64,000 nt of DNA from Bacteroidales bacterium (GTDB lineage Bacteria > Bacteroidota > Bacteroidia > Bacteroidales > F082): the NCBI GenBank assembly GCA_021647205.1, contig JAKIVD010000009.1, forward strand, positions 1-64,000, written 5' to 3'. Below the pieces are notes generated by a model, which saw only the letters and a list, made by a program, of their open reading frames with translations, ran no database searches and was not told where the DNA came from. How positions within the stretch are numbered: position 1 is the stretch's first letter; each line of letters opens with the position of its first letter. This document shows, piece after piece, positions 43,283-51,751 of this stretch. The position numbers were made by a program, and so were the translations under genes.

Positions 43283-43423
43283 TTATCCATTTTGATTCAA
43301 TTCCCCAGCGATATAATCCAAAGGTTCATTTGTTTTAGAATCAGTAATTCTGCCTGCTATTATTTGTGCGGGAGCTTTAATCTGAATTGATAGAATTAGG
43401 GCTATTATTAAAGTTATTCTCAT
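43283..43423 (-). pseudogene. 5' fragment of a carboxypeptidase-like/TBDR-type gene
   Basis: 46 residues starting MRITLIIALILSIQIKAPAQ (signal peptide) followed by IIAGRITDSKTNEPLDYI, the opening strand of a carboxypeptidase-regulatory-like domain as at the N-terminus of TonB-dependent receptors. Then the frame ends after 10 unrelated residues. It lies 155 nt from the decayed IS element, so truncation by a rearrangement is likely. Nothing of the remaining receptor is visible in the following 180 nt. Confidence 0.55.
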
Positions 43424-43577
43424 TTCTTTAATTTTCTGTTCTTTATATTGCCCAACAGCTTGCAAAAATGGCATGTAGCCGTTTCTTTGCAGGGTTTTAA
43501 TTGATTACTTGTAGTTTATCTTACTACTCTTTTTTTTAATAACTACTTAACCGGTGATGGGCTATTATTTACTGTTA

Positions 43578-43603
43578 TGACCTTTCATAAATATGGTTGA
43601 CAC
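43578..43603 (+). repeat. Left terminal inverted repeat of the IS3-family element
   Basis: Starts TGACCTTTCATAAA and ends GGTTGACAC; similarity with the right end continues for about 8 more bases inward. Confidence 0.65.
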
Positions 43604-43664
43604 TATATTCAATATTTTGAATTTATTGTTAATAACCTCATTTTATAATCTAACAAACAAAATT

Positions 43665-43672
43665 TACTTTTG
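43665..43672 (+). promoter_or_regulatory. Predicted -7 motif of the RNA candidate
   Basis: TACTTTTG matches TAnnTTTG. Transcription would start near 43677, exactly where the first helix of the RNA candidate begins. Confidence 0.45.
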
Positions 43673-43676
43673 TGTT

Positions 43677-43780
43677 GTAAAGTGAAGCGGAGATGGGCTC
43701 TGCTGGGGAGCAACCCATCAAGGAATAGCTTTACCAAGCGGAAATGCGCTGGGGAGAGGGCTTTGTCTTTCTCCCTTTTT
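43677..43780 (+). ncRNA. Structured small RNA candidate inside the IS3-family element
   Basis: About 104 nt. P1: GTAAAG (43677-43682) with CTTTAC (43729-43734) encloses P2: GATGGG (43692-43697) with CCCATC (43714-43719), itself capped by TGCT-gggg-AGCA. P3: AGCG (43737-43740) with CGCT (43747-43750). A final GGGAGA (43752-43757)/TCTCCC (43770-43775) hairpin is followed by five T, a good intrinsic terminator. An upstream -7 motif is present. It has no coding potential and is oriented against the transposase genes. I could not match it to a known riboswitch, SRP, 6S, tmRNA or RNase P pattern. Confidence 0.55.
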
Positions 43781-43837
43781 CTATGTTCAAAGGTATGCAT
43801 ATTTCTGTTTGTTTATTCCTTAAAAAACCCAGTTTTA

Positions 43838-44356
43838 TCAGCGAACTATTTTTATTGCTTTTTTTGGACGGTCTTTACCTTTCATCACCCTGGTTATTTC
43901 AGCATACTGTTTAGGCGTTTTATGCCCTAATGTTTTGGATGGCCATATTTCATTCGACTCTTTCTGATAATATGTTATATCTCCCACTATCACCTGACTC
44001 TCTCTGTTGATCTCAATCCCCCCTATCAAATTGTCAAACAGATATTGTTTCCCCCGGGAGTCTGTAGTCTTTATGTAAGACTTGTAAGCTTGCAATGCAT
44101 AACCTCTTGAACTCATCTCCCTCTCAAACTGATTTATCCCAAGCAATGAAGACATTTCTTCTTTATGGTATATCACTCTCAGACCACTCCTTGATTTGTG
44201 CGCTCTATTGCTCCTTACAACTTCTTCTAATTCATTGTAAAGTCCATTCCTGGCTTCTGATTTATGCAGATTCTTATAATAGGCCTGACGGCTAATCCCT
44301 GTAAATCTGCAAACACTTTCTGTGGTGTGCTCTTTGGTGGCGATAACTCTCTTCAT
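43838..44356 (-). pseudogene. IS3-family transposase OrfB with internal deletion
   Basis: 172 residues instead of the usual ~270-290. The N-terminal HTH_21-like part (TTESVCRFTGISRQAYYKNL) and the linker are intact up to VIVGDITYY, which contains the first catalytic Asp of the DDE domain. The frame then jumps to a C-terminal segment (SKTLGHKTPKQYAEI), so about 100 residues with the second Asp and the Glu are missing. The frame is preserved across the deletion but the enzyme cannot be catalytic. Its ATG overlaps the orfA stop. Confidence 0.8.
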
Positions 44357-44709
44357 TGCTTGGGTTTGTACTTTTTTACAACATCCTCTCCTTCTTCCTC
44401 AGTGATTACAGCAATCACTTCCTTGCAATAATCTAACTCCAGTTGTTTCCGTCCCAAGGCACGTTCCAACTCCCTGATTTGAAGCATTAACTCTTTATTC
44501 TTCTTCTCTTCTGAAATTTTCTCTACCACTATTCGCTCGCCAGAATTATATCTAGAATATTTTTTAAGCCAGTTGTAAATTGCCCTATCACTTACTTCGT
44601 AAATGAGACTGAGATCTTTTACGCTTAGCTTACCCTGTTCTATCAGCTATACCTTCTCGCGCTTAAAGGAGGTGCTGAATACTCTTCGTACTTTTCTTTG
44701 TCTTTTCAT
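44353..44709 (-). pseudogene. IS3-family OrfA with premature amber stop
   Basis: Reading the minus strand from the ATG at 44709: MKRQRKVRRVFSTSFKREKV, then TAG, then LIEQGKLSVKDLSLIYEVSD and a helix-turn-helix plus leucine-rich coiled-coil region to the TGA at 44353. The stop replaces the residue before LIE (GAG to TAG is the simplest change). The remainder is in frame and normal for a Transposase_8-type OrfA of about 118 residues. Confidence 0.75.
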
Positions 44710-44742
44710 GATACCAAATTTAAAAGTTTTAAACTGAATTTG

Positions 44743-44768
44743 GTGTCAACCTATTTTATGAAAAGACA
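44743..44768 (-). repeat. Right terminal inverted repeat of the IS3-family element
   Basis: Reverse complement begins TGTCTTTTCATAAA and ends GGTTGACAC. It is immediately adjacent to the stop codon of the AsmA-like gene (44769-44771). Confidence 0.65.
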
Positions 44769-47700
44769 CTATTTCTGTTTTTCCTCTTTTTTGTAAACCT
44801 TTCGCTCTTTACGCTGTTCTTTTTTGTTAATACCCAGGGTCGACAGCATTCCACTTAAAAGGCTTCTAAACGCGTAGTTAACAATCCCCTTTTCCGTATT
44901 TCTCACCGTATAAACCTGACCTGTTCTTGGTTTGCGCGCAAACTTCGGATTGTTCGATTTTAGCACAAGATCGTTGATAAAGAAATTGGCCATCGAAGTA
45001 AACAGGCCGGTTTCCGTCTCCGCCTTTTTGCGGTTGTACAATGACAACCTCATTTTCCTGTACCGGAAGATCATCGTCCCGGTAGTATTATAATTGTCTC
45101 CCCTGATAAGGGGTGCAACTACAGTACCCTTTCCTTTCAAAATAGTTAAGCCCACCAGGTTTTGCGTCATCGAATTGAGTTTGGTAAAATCAATTTTTTC
45201 AGTTTTAAAACCAAACCACCAATGGTTGGCCGTGTCGTAGAGTGGGAAATGAAAGTCTGCATCCATGCGCGACTCGCCCATGATATCGGCACGCAGCAAA
45301 AGTTCAATCGTGGTCGCCTCCTTACTACTGATGATGTTGGTAAAATTATAAGCGGTGGCATTAAGGTTTGTGAGCATGATTTCGCCCGGCTTGTTGGTTT
45401 TTTTCTCGGGATACAACTTAAAATAAACATAAGAATTTAAAACCCGAACCGAATCAACACGAAACTTTTGTGCCATTTCCCGGATTACATCCTGGGGCAT
45501 CTTTTTGTAAGTACCAGGTTCGATGGGGTATTTTTTATCTTTAACAATCTTGAATTTCAGGTCAAAGAGATCAATTCCCCCAAAATGCAGTTCATTGTCG
45601 TTAAGCAGTTTCTCTAGCCTCAGATCGTTAAGTTCCACCTTTCGGCCAAAAAGCTCAACAATCCCTTTCTGGTACTTTGCCCGACGGAAACATTCTGCTT
45701 CATCAAAACGCGGCAAGATATAAAACGAATCGATGGTGATCTGATGTTCAGGAAAATTGTAGTGTATCCGGCCGGTTTGAATTTCGTACAAACTATCGTT
45801 TGAGATTCTTGTGCGCCCGTTCAGGTCAATAATCAGGTTGTTGATCATGCTTGGGCTTTCCTGATCAAACATATTGGTATCGATGCTTATCCGGTTAATT
45901 ACCAGGCCAATACTGTCGGCCTTAATTGTATGTACCTGCGAACTGTCGAAAGTTGAATAATGTACACTTACATCGTCAAAAACAGTAGTATCGATAGTGA
46001 AACGGCTTAACAGGCCCGAATACTTTCTTAATATCCTGATATTGAATTCAAGTTCTTTTTTCTGATCGCTTTCCCCCCTTTTTCCACCCACAACTTTAAC
46101 ATCCACATCGGAAAAAGTGAGTTTATCAAAACTCAAACTGCTTGGCAAAGTTTGCTGCAGATAAGACCCTGAAAAAACAATCGATGCAGAGTGGACAGAC
46201 ACATCCCCCTCACTGATTTCCCCGGTAACATTCTGGTTGCTATGCGATTTCGACCAGTTAACATCACGAATTGTCAGTGTTGACAGTTCCGGGACGAAAA
46301 CGAGCTCGTGCAAATTCAGATTGGTATTTTCCACCGTATCACGAATGGAAAGCTCATCAAGTTGAAAGGCGGTTTCGAGCAGGAGGTTCAGGTCATCCTT
46401 ATTGACCGGAATGTGCTCGAGGCTCAAATTGTGCAAGCCAATTACCATATGTGAAGAGTCGTCGTTTTTTTCAAGGTTCAAATGCAGCCCTTTCAGATCA
46501 ATGGTATCGTACACAATGTTTAAAAAACTTTCTGCACCCCATTTGTGGGGCCCGGTTTCACTGCCGGCAGTTGTTTCCTGCTGAAACAGTTTTAAACCCA
46601 AATCAGGGTTCTCGATTGCCAGCTTGCCGAAACGGATGCTGTCACTTTCAATCAGCAATTTATAATCGAGTCCGGAAATTTTTATTTCCGGTACCGAAAT
46701 TTTTTCAATCTCAAACTTATGTTGCAAATGCCCGGGATGTGTTTTGCTTAGTAAACTCAATTGCTGAAGCTCAAATAATGACTTTCGGGGGTTGATTATT
46801 ACACGATTCGCACACAAGTCGTAAGCAGCCGAAGACACGTCGGTCTCACTGAATTCAATTTCCCAGTCTGACAAATCTAGCCAACTGGTAAATGTGCTGT
46901 CGTTTGAAATCACTTCACCCAGCTGCAAATCAACATTTGTTTGCAGACGGATGATGTCATTTTCCTTTTCCAGGTCAAATTTCAATTTCCCCTGCTTAAT
47001 TGTCAGCTCCCCAAACTGAAGACCAAACGGCAGGTTGATGGTGTTCAGCATTTCTCCGCCCTTGTTGGTTTTGGCTGAATCGGGCAAAGGAAAACGGCCA
47101 CTCAGAACAGGTGCATCCAGGAAAACCGAACCGGCTTTGAACTGTCTGTCAAAAAGCAGGCTGTTTAAATCAACGGCTGAAATCCCGAGTTTTCGTAAGC
47201 TGAAGTCCACCTTTGTCTTCTGCCGGCCAAAGCCAGCCTGAAGAGACAAGACTTCAAGATTTTGGCTGTCAAATAATATATTACCCGTTGTAATAGTTCC
47301 ATTTCCACCTGACAGAAGGGCTGAAACCCCAGCCAAATCAAGGTGGAGGTTATCATATTTCAATTGTTTGACGCTGTCCTCATCAATAAATTCAAAACCG
47401 GCAGCAACCAGGTTTATTTCATTGAAGTCAACACTGAATTTGTCAGCACCGGAAAGTAGCAGTCTGCCGTTCTCGATACTGAAATTCTGCAATTCCAGCA
47501 GTTCGAGGTATTCACTTTTCCCCTCCAGACCGGGGCCAGGTTCCGCTGCTTGCTGTTTCAACCCGATTTGAGCAAGGGGTTGGGTCAGCGTCAGGCTGAG
47601 AACTTGTTTTCTCTTTTGCAGTAAATCACGGACAGAAAAACCATCGATTTGCAAACCCGGAAAATCCAGTTTAAGCTGCGGCCCCCCGAATTTCAGGCTG

Positions 47701-48974
47701 TCCGTCAAAACCTTCACCTGCTTAAACTCCAGTTTCTTTGTTTTAGAAGAATAACTAAAATCACGGTAGGCAAATGTGATGCCTTTTTCAGTTTCCGACA
47801 ATTTCAGTTTTTCGGTTCTCAGGCTTATCGCCCCCATCTGTAATAACTGCAACGGGTCATCCATCAATGTCGAATCAAAGGCAATGTCTTTAACAAGAAG
47901 GCTGACATTTTCAATGCCGAGAACCGTGTCTGTTTCTCCGGCCAGTTTAAAAAAGGTAAAGTGCTCAACGATTAAACGATCCAAACCAAAATCGTCAAAT
48001 ATCTCAGGCAATTTATTTATTCCTGAGCTGTCGGTCCGCCTTGTATTTTGTTTGTCAGGCCCTTCCTTCAGGTACGTATTCAGGTTGACTCCCGAAACCG
48101 CTATCATGCTCAGGTGAAGTTTCTCTTTCCCCCTGATTTCAGCAACCCCGAAGCCATCCACTTTTATTTGATCGACCGAAACACGGGATTTGTACTTATT
48201 GCCTGCCGTGTGCATGGGGACCAGCGATAAACCGCGAGAGGAAATGCGCTCTTGTTTTGAATTGTAGGACAGGGAATCAATATGCAGGTCATAACCCGAA
48301 TTAAGGTGCTTGGATATATTTCTCAAGCTAAAAATAACCTCGTCGGAATAAAGAATCCGTTTTTCAACCGGAACATTCGTTTTGTCCTGTGTTACAAATC
48401 CCTTTAGTAAAATTGTGAAATCGAGGCTGTCCGGTGCATATTCCGACAAAGTGTCCATTTGCAGGTTAAAAGAGCCATAGCTAATTTCAACTTCTCTAAT
48501 ATTAAACTTCAGGCTTGTAATTGTTTTAGAATTGGTATTCAATAGGTTGAACAGTTTTTCAGGAGAAAAATGGCTGGTATCCCCCACTGTATTATCCATG
48601 TGTTTCTCAAAGTGGACTGATGGTTTTAAGACCTGCAATTTATCGGCCATAAAACGTTTGTTTTTGAACAGCTCAACAACAGAAACATTATAAATTCCTA
48701 ATTTTTCAAAGGACAAGTGATTCACTTTCATACCCTTTTTTTCATCCAGAAAAACATCTGTAAATTGAAGGGAAGGATGGTAAATGCTCAATGAACCGTG
48801 AAAAGGGTCAAAATCGATTTTTTCAAGTGTGAGGGAAATTTTATTGTTGGATTTGGAAACAACAATTTTGCGCAAGGTAAAATCAGCTATATCGTTGCGG
48901 AAAAGATAAAGGAGCAATAGTCCTACCACAAGGAAGGAGAACATTGCCAGATAGATTTTTACTGATTTTCTCAT
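44769..48974 (-). CDS. Very large AsmA-like/DUF748-type inner-membrane protein
   Basis: 1401 residues. One N-terminal membrane helix (8-26), then a long series of beta-strand repeats of the AsmA kind (for example DKLQVLKPSVHFEKH, ...LDFDL... patterns, and KIDFTKLNSMTQNLVGLTILKGKGTVVAPL near the C-terminus, which resembles the AsmA C-terminal region), and a basic tail (KKEQRKERKVYKKEEKQK). The length and topology suggest an AsmA/YhdP/TamB-type bridge, a group linked with lipid transfer to the outer membrane; that is inference from fold. The ATG overlaps the stop of the upstream gene by 4 nt. The IS element abuts the stop codon, so the native 3' flank is lost. Confidence 0.7.
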   Translation of the reverse strand: MRKSVKIYLAMFSFLVVGLLLLYLFRNDIADFTLRKIVVSKSNNKISLTLEKIDFDPFHGSLSIYHPSLQFTDVFLDEKKGMKVNHLSFEKLGIYNVSVVELFKNKRFMADKLQVLKPSVHFEKHMDNTVGDTSHFSPEKLFNLLNTNSKTITSLKFNIREVEISYGSFNLQMDTLSEYAPDSLDFTILLKGFVTQDKTNVPVEKRILYSDEVIFSLRNISKHLNSGYDLHIDSLSYNSKQERISSRGLSLVPMHTAGNKYKSRVSVDQIKVDGFGVAEIRGKEKLHLSMIAVSGVNLNTYLKEGPDKQNTRRTDSSGINKLPEIFDDFGLDRLIVEHFTFFKLAGETDTVLGIENVSLLVKDIAFDSTLMDDPLQLLQMGAISLRTEKLKLSETEKGITFAYRDFSYSSKTKKLEFKQVKVLTDSLKFGGPQLKLDFPGLQIDGFSVRDLLQKRKQVLSLTLTQPLAQIGLKQQAAEPGPGLEGKSEYLELLELQNFSIENGRLLLSGADKFSVDFNEINLVAAGFEFIDEDSVKQLKYDNLHLDLAGVSALLSGGNGTITTGNILFDSQNLEVLSLQAGFGRQKTKVDFSLRKLGISAVDLNSLLFDRQFKAGSVFLDAPVLSGRFPLPDSAKTNKGGEMLNTINLPFGLQFGELTIKQGKLKFDLEKENDIIRLQTNVDLQLGEVISNDSTFTSWLDLSDWEIEFSETDVSSAAYDLCANRVIINPRKSLFELQQLSLLSKTHPGHLQHKFEIEKISVPEIKISGLDYKLLIESDSIRFGKLAIENPDLGLKLFQQETTAGSETGPHKWGAESFLNIVYDTIDLKGLHLNLEKNDDSSHMVIGLHNLSLEHIPVNKDDLNLLLETAFQLDELSIRDTVENTNLNLHELVFVPELSTLTIRDVNWSKSHSNQNVTGEISEGDVSVHSASIVFSGSYLQQTLPSSLSFDKLTFSDVDVKVVGGKRGESDQKKELEFNIRILRKYSGLLSRFTIDTTVFDDVSVHYSTFDSSQVHTIKADSIGLVINRISIDTNMFDQESPSMINNLIIDLNGRTRISNDSLYEIQTGRIHYNFPEHQITIDSFYILPRFDEAECFRRAKYQKGIVELFGRKVELNDLRLEKLLNDNELHFGGIDLFDLKFKIVKDKKYPIEPGTYKKMPQDVIREMAQKFRVDSVRVLNSYVYFKLYPEKKTNKPGEIMLTNLNATAYNFTNIISSKEATTIELLLRADIMGESRMDADFHFPLYDTANHWWFGFKTEKIDFTKLNSMTQNLVGLTILKGKGTVVAPLIRGDNYNTTGTMIFRYRKMRLSLYNRKKAETETGLFTSMANFFINDLVLKSNNPKFARKPRTGQVYTVRNTEKGIVNYAFRSLLSGMLSTLGINKKEQRKERKVYKKEEKQK

Positions 48975-50026
48975 TTTGGATTGTTCACAAAAATATCAAT
49001 AAAAACGGGTAAATGATCACTAAAGCCCCCATTGTATTTAAATCCGCTGTAAGTTCGTTTTGGCTTCACCCCCAAATACTTCTCATCTTTTTCGAGTAAA
49101 AAGGGTGCGGCAAAGATGAAACCACCTGCCTCTTTCACCCATAAACCCTGCTTATTTGACAACAATGCTGAAGAAACCAGGAACTGATCAAATTTGTTCC
49201 ATTCGGTACCATGCTTGAGTGTTCCTTTAACCTCCTTATTTGTAGTGCTTAAACCTACACTAGACAGTTGGCAACCCACAGCAGATGTTGCTAATTTAAG
49301 GATACTTTCATCTTCGGGGCCATCATTAAAATCACCCATCACCAAAATATTGGCATTCCGGTTTATGGCACAAACCGAATCAATCGTCGATTTAAGTTTT
49401 TCGGCACACAAGGCCCTCAAAAACTGCGATTCCATCAAGCCCCGCCAGCGCGACACCCAATGGTTGACAAAAACATGCAGGGTGTCGCCGGCGATTAAGC
49501 CCTTTACGTATAAAATATCCCGCGTTGTAAAAGTGGGGTCACCGGGGTTTTTGACAGGAATTTTTTTTGACGACAACAAATTAAACTTTTGGGGATGATA
49601 AATTAATCCGACATCAATTCCCCGTTTATCATCCGACTCGAAATGTACGAGCTGATAATTCTCTCTCCTGAGTGGGGTATTGTCAATCAGGTCCTGCAAA
49701 ACAAAAGCATTTTCTATTTCGGCAAATCCCACCAAAGCAAGCGGTTCCCATCCGCCAATTGCCATGAGCATCTGAAAAATACATGCACGTTTCTCACGAT
49801 ATTTAATTCCTGTCCAGTGCATTTCACCCTCAGGGGTAAATTCATTATAGTCCCTTGTGGTGTCGCTTTGTGTATCAAAATAGTTTTCTGCATTATAAAA
49901 CACCACCCTGTAAGCGGCACCTTCTATTGATTGTTTATCAACAATTTGTGCGCTTATTTTTAGTAAAGGCAAGAAGCAGATTAACAAAAAAGCAAAATAT
50001 TTATTCGACCCATTCACAATTTTCAA
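48971..50026 (-). CDS. Endonuclease/exonuclease/phosphatase family protein
   Basis: 351 residues with an N-terminal signal peptide (LLICFLPLLKISAQ). EEP-fold motifs: VVFYNAENYFD (N-terminal Asn), GFAEIEN (catalytic Glu), FVNHWVSRW, NILVMGDFNDGPEDES (GDFND) and GFSDHLPVFIDI (terminal SDH). Exported EEP proteins of Bacteroidota may act as nucleases or phosphodiesterases; the substrate cannot be told. It is the first gene of a coupled pair with the AsmA-like gene (4-nt overlap). Confidence 0.88.
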   Translation of the reverse strand: MKIVNGSNKYFAFLLICFLPLLKISAQIVDKQSIEGAAYRVVFYNAENYFDTQSDTTRDYNEFTPEGEMHWTGIKYREKRACIFQMLMAIGGWEPLALVGFAEIENAFVLQDLIDNTPLRRENYQLVHFESDDKRGIDVGLIYHPQKFNLLSSKKIPVKNPGDPTFTTRDILYVKGLIAGDTLHVFVNHWVSRWRGLMESQFLRALCAEKLKSTIDSVCAINRNANILVMGDFNDGPEDESILKLATSAVGCQLSSVGLSTTNKEVKGTLKHGTEWNKFDQFLVSSALLSNKQGLWVKEAGGFIFAAPFLLEKDEKYLGVKPKRTYSGFKYNGGFSDHLPVFIDIFVNNPK

Positions 50027-50189
50027 TCACTAATAATTTATCTTTGAAAATACTTGTTGTTTTAACCTTTGCAAGTTAAGCCAAACATTTTACATGAAAC
50101 ACAATAAACACGGCTTTTTTAAGTAATTTTCCAAAAGCATTTGGAATAAGATGAGAAACAATTAGCAAGTGCCATTAATTTTATTTTTA

Positions 50190-50220
50190 TTTGTAAGGGG
50201 TATAATTTTTTTTAAATCTG
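50190..50220 (+). promoter_or_regulatory. Predicted promoter of the sigma/anti-sigma-like operon
   Basis: TTTG (50190-50193), a 19-nt spacer, and TAAATCTG (50213-50220, one mismatch to TAnnTTTG), 18 nt before the ATG at 50239. It looks like a housekeeping-sigma promoter rather than an ECF-specific one. Confidence 0.5.
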
Positions 50221-50238
50221 GTACTAATCAATAGGACG

Positions 50239-50829
50239 ATGAGAGAAATCGCGTCTGAAAAAATACTTCAGGGAATTATTGACAATGACAGCGAAGTCAT
50301 TCAATATATTTACGACAAGTATTTCGAGTCCATCAAGGGTTTTGTAATAAAACACAGTGGGACTAAGGAAGATGCGTGGGACGTATTTCAGGACGGTATT
50401 ATTGTTATTTATGAACAAATCAAAAATAACAAGTTAGCATTAAAGAATACTTTTCATACGTATTTTTTTACCATCTGCAAATATACCTGGCTTAAAGTCC
50501 TGCGAGAAAGAGACAAGAAGTATTACGAACAAATTGAAAGTAGCAAAGAAATTGAGCAGATAAGTCTGTATGATTACAAGCTGGAACTTGACGAGTTGAT
50601 AGAAAAGGAAAAACGTGTCAAACTGTACAATATCAACTTTCAAAAAATCAGCGTAGAATGCCAAAAGCTCTTGAAGCTGATAGCAAAAGGCTATTCAATT
50701 CAGGAAATTGCGGACAGTTTTAGTTATAAATCTGTAGGATTTGCCTATAAAAAAAGTAGAATTTGTAAAGAACGTTTAATAAAATTGATTCAAAAAGACT
50801 TACCCACCCCAAAAACTAAGAACAAATGA
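50239..50829 (+). CDS. ECF-type RNA polymerase sigma factor
   Basis: 196 residues. Region 2 (~20-90) includes YIYDKYFESIKGFVIKH, EDAWDVFQDGIIVIYEQI and TYFFTICKYTWLKVLRE. Region 4 (~130-185) is a helix-turn-helix with KLLKLIAKGYSIQEIADSF and the recognition helix KSVGFAYKKSRICKERL. Regions 1 and 3 are absent, as in group IV sigma factors. The stop overlaps the start of the next gene (ATGA), typical of a sigma/anti-sigma pair. The gene is AT-rich compared with its surroundings. The regulated genes are unknown; the convergent TPR-CHAT gene is the obvious candidate partner. Confidence 0.88.
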   Translation: MREIASEKILQGIIDNDSEVIQYIYDKYFESIKGFVIKHSGTKEDAWDVFQDGIIVIYEQIKNNKLALKNTFHTYFFTICKYTWLKVLRERDKKYYEQIESSKEIEQISLYDYKLELDELIEKEKRVKLYNINFQKISVECQKLLKLIAKGYSIQEIADSFSYKSVGFAYKKSRICKERLIKLIQKDLPTPKTKNK

Positions 50830-51593
50830 AAAAAAATGCACCCATCTCCCGAATTGACGACTACCTGCAAGGTATGTTAACCGGAGTTGAACTAACGGAG
50901 TTTGAAAACAGGATTGAACAAAGTGAAGAATTAGCTGAGGATGTACGGTTTCAAAAAGAAGTATTTGAGGCCATTAAAGACGAAAGAAAGAGGGAAATCA
51001 GCAAAACACTTAACCGTATCCACCTTCAGGAAACCACTAAATTAAGAAAAACTCAACGCAAGGACACCCGTGTTTTAAGGATTAATTTCCATTCATGGAG
51101 GTTGCAGGCTGCTGCCGCAGCTATTGCAATATTGCTTGTTAGTGGTGGGCTAATCAGCAACTTCCTGAGCAACAAACCGGTTAAGCAGTCATTGTACACA
51201 GAGTATTTTAGCCCTGAGAACTCACTGCTTTCGGTAAGGTCTGCTGAATCTGTTGACTCCCATATCAAAGAAGGGATGCACTATTACGAACAGGGGAAGT
51301 TTACGGAAGCCATTTCCATTTTTGAGGTTGAACCGGATAACCTTCTGGGTAAGCTTTACGCAGGTTTCAGCTTTATGAAACTGGAAAAGTATGAGCAAGC
51401 GGAGGCAAGGTTTCTTGATATCATAAATGACAACGACAACCTGCTGGTTGACCAGGCCGAATGGAACCTGGGGCTTTGTTATTTAGCGAACGGAAAAACA
51501 AGAGAGGCCGGCAAAGTATTCGCTAAAATAGCTGATGGCAATACGATTTACAACAAAGATGCAAACACTATCCTTCAGAAAATGAAGGAATGA
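50826..51593 (+). CDS. Single-pass membrane TPR protein, anti-sigma-like
   Basis: 255 residues. Residues 10-50 (IDDYLQGMLTGVELTEFENR...) look like the cytoplasmic helical N-terminus of Bacteroidota anti-sigma factors. One membrane helix spans ~93-114 (LQAAAAAIAILLVSGGLISN), after a basic stretch, so the N-terminus should be inside and the C-terminus in the periplasm. Residues ~145-250 hold about three TPR-like repeats (HYYEQGKFTEAISIFE, KLEKYEQAEARFLDI, YLANGKTREAGKVFAKI). The gene is translationally coupled to the sigma factor gene. Calling it an anti-sigma factor is inference from position, topology and the N-terminal pattern. Confidence 0.75.
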   Translation: MKKNAPISRIDDYLQGMLTGVELTEFENRIEQSEELAEDVRFQKEVFEAIKDERKREISKTLNRIHLQETTKLRKTQRKDTRVLRINFHSWRLQAAAAAIAILLVSGGLISNFLSNKPVKQSLYTEYFSPENSLLSVRSAESVDSHIKEGMHYYEQGKFTEAISIFEVEPDNLLGKLYAGFSFMKLEKYEQAEARFLDIINDNDNLLVDQAEWNLGLCYLANGKTREAGKVFAKIADGNTIYNKDANTILQKMKE

Positions 51594-51700
51594 AAAATAA
51601 ATAGTCAAGAGGCCCAATTTATTGGTGAAGCCATTAATTCGGCGAAAACAATCAAGCAGCAGGGTTACATCCGCCCTTAAAATGGACGAAAAGAGAGCAT

Positions 51701-51751
51701 GCGTAAAAGACTTGGTCAATAAAAAACTAAGTCTTCTTACGCTCTTTTATT
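51701..51751. terminator. Bidirectional terminator between the sigma operon and the CHAT gene
   Basis: GCGTAA-A-AGACTT (51701-51713) pairs with AAGTCT-T-CTTACGC (51729-51742), with a 15-nt loop and a T-rich tract (TCTTTTATTTTT) to 51754. The stem contains the stop codon of the minus-strand CHAT gene (51727-51729). Confidence 0.7.

Larger units (their letters stand above)
43578..44768 (-). mobile_element. Decayed IS3-family insertion sequence
   Basis: Terminal inverted repeats: left 43578-43603 and right 44743-44768 agree at about 21 of 26 positions, each starting with TG and sharing TTTCATAAA and GGTTGACAC. Inside lie orfA (with a stop codon) and orfB (with an internal deletion), the usual IS3 order on the minus strand. 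No clear target duplication is seen (TTA left, CTA right). Unusually, 235 nt separate the left repeat and the end of orfB, and this holds an RNA gene candidate. The right end touches the stop codon of the AsmA-like gene. The element should be immobile on its own. Confidence 0.75.

Noticed and set aside
43677-43780. SRP RNA, 6S RNA, tmRNA or RNase P assignment of the RNA candidate
   Set aside because: The SRP GGAA-tetraloop domain, 6S central bubble, tmRNA acceptor ends and RNase P core motifs could not be found in it.
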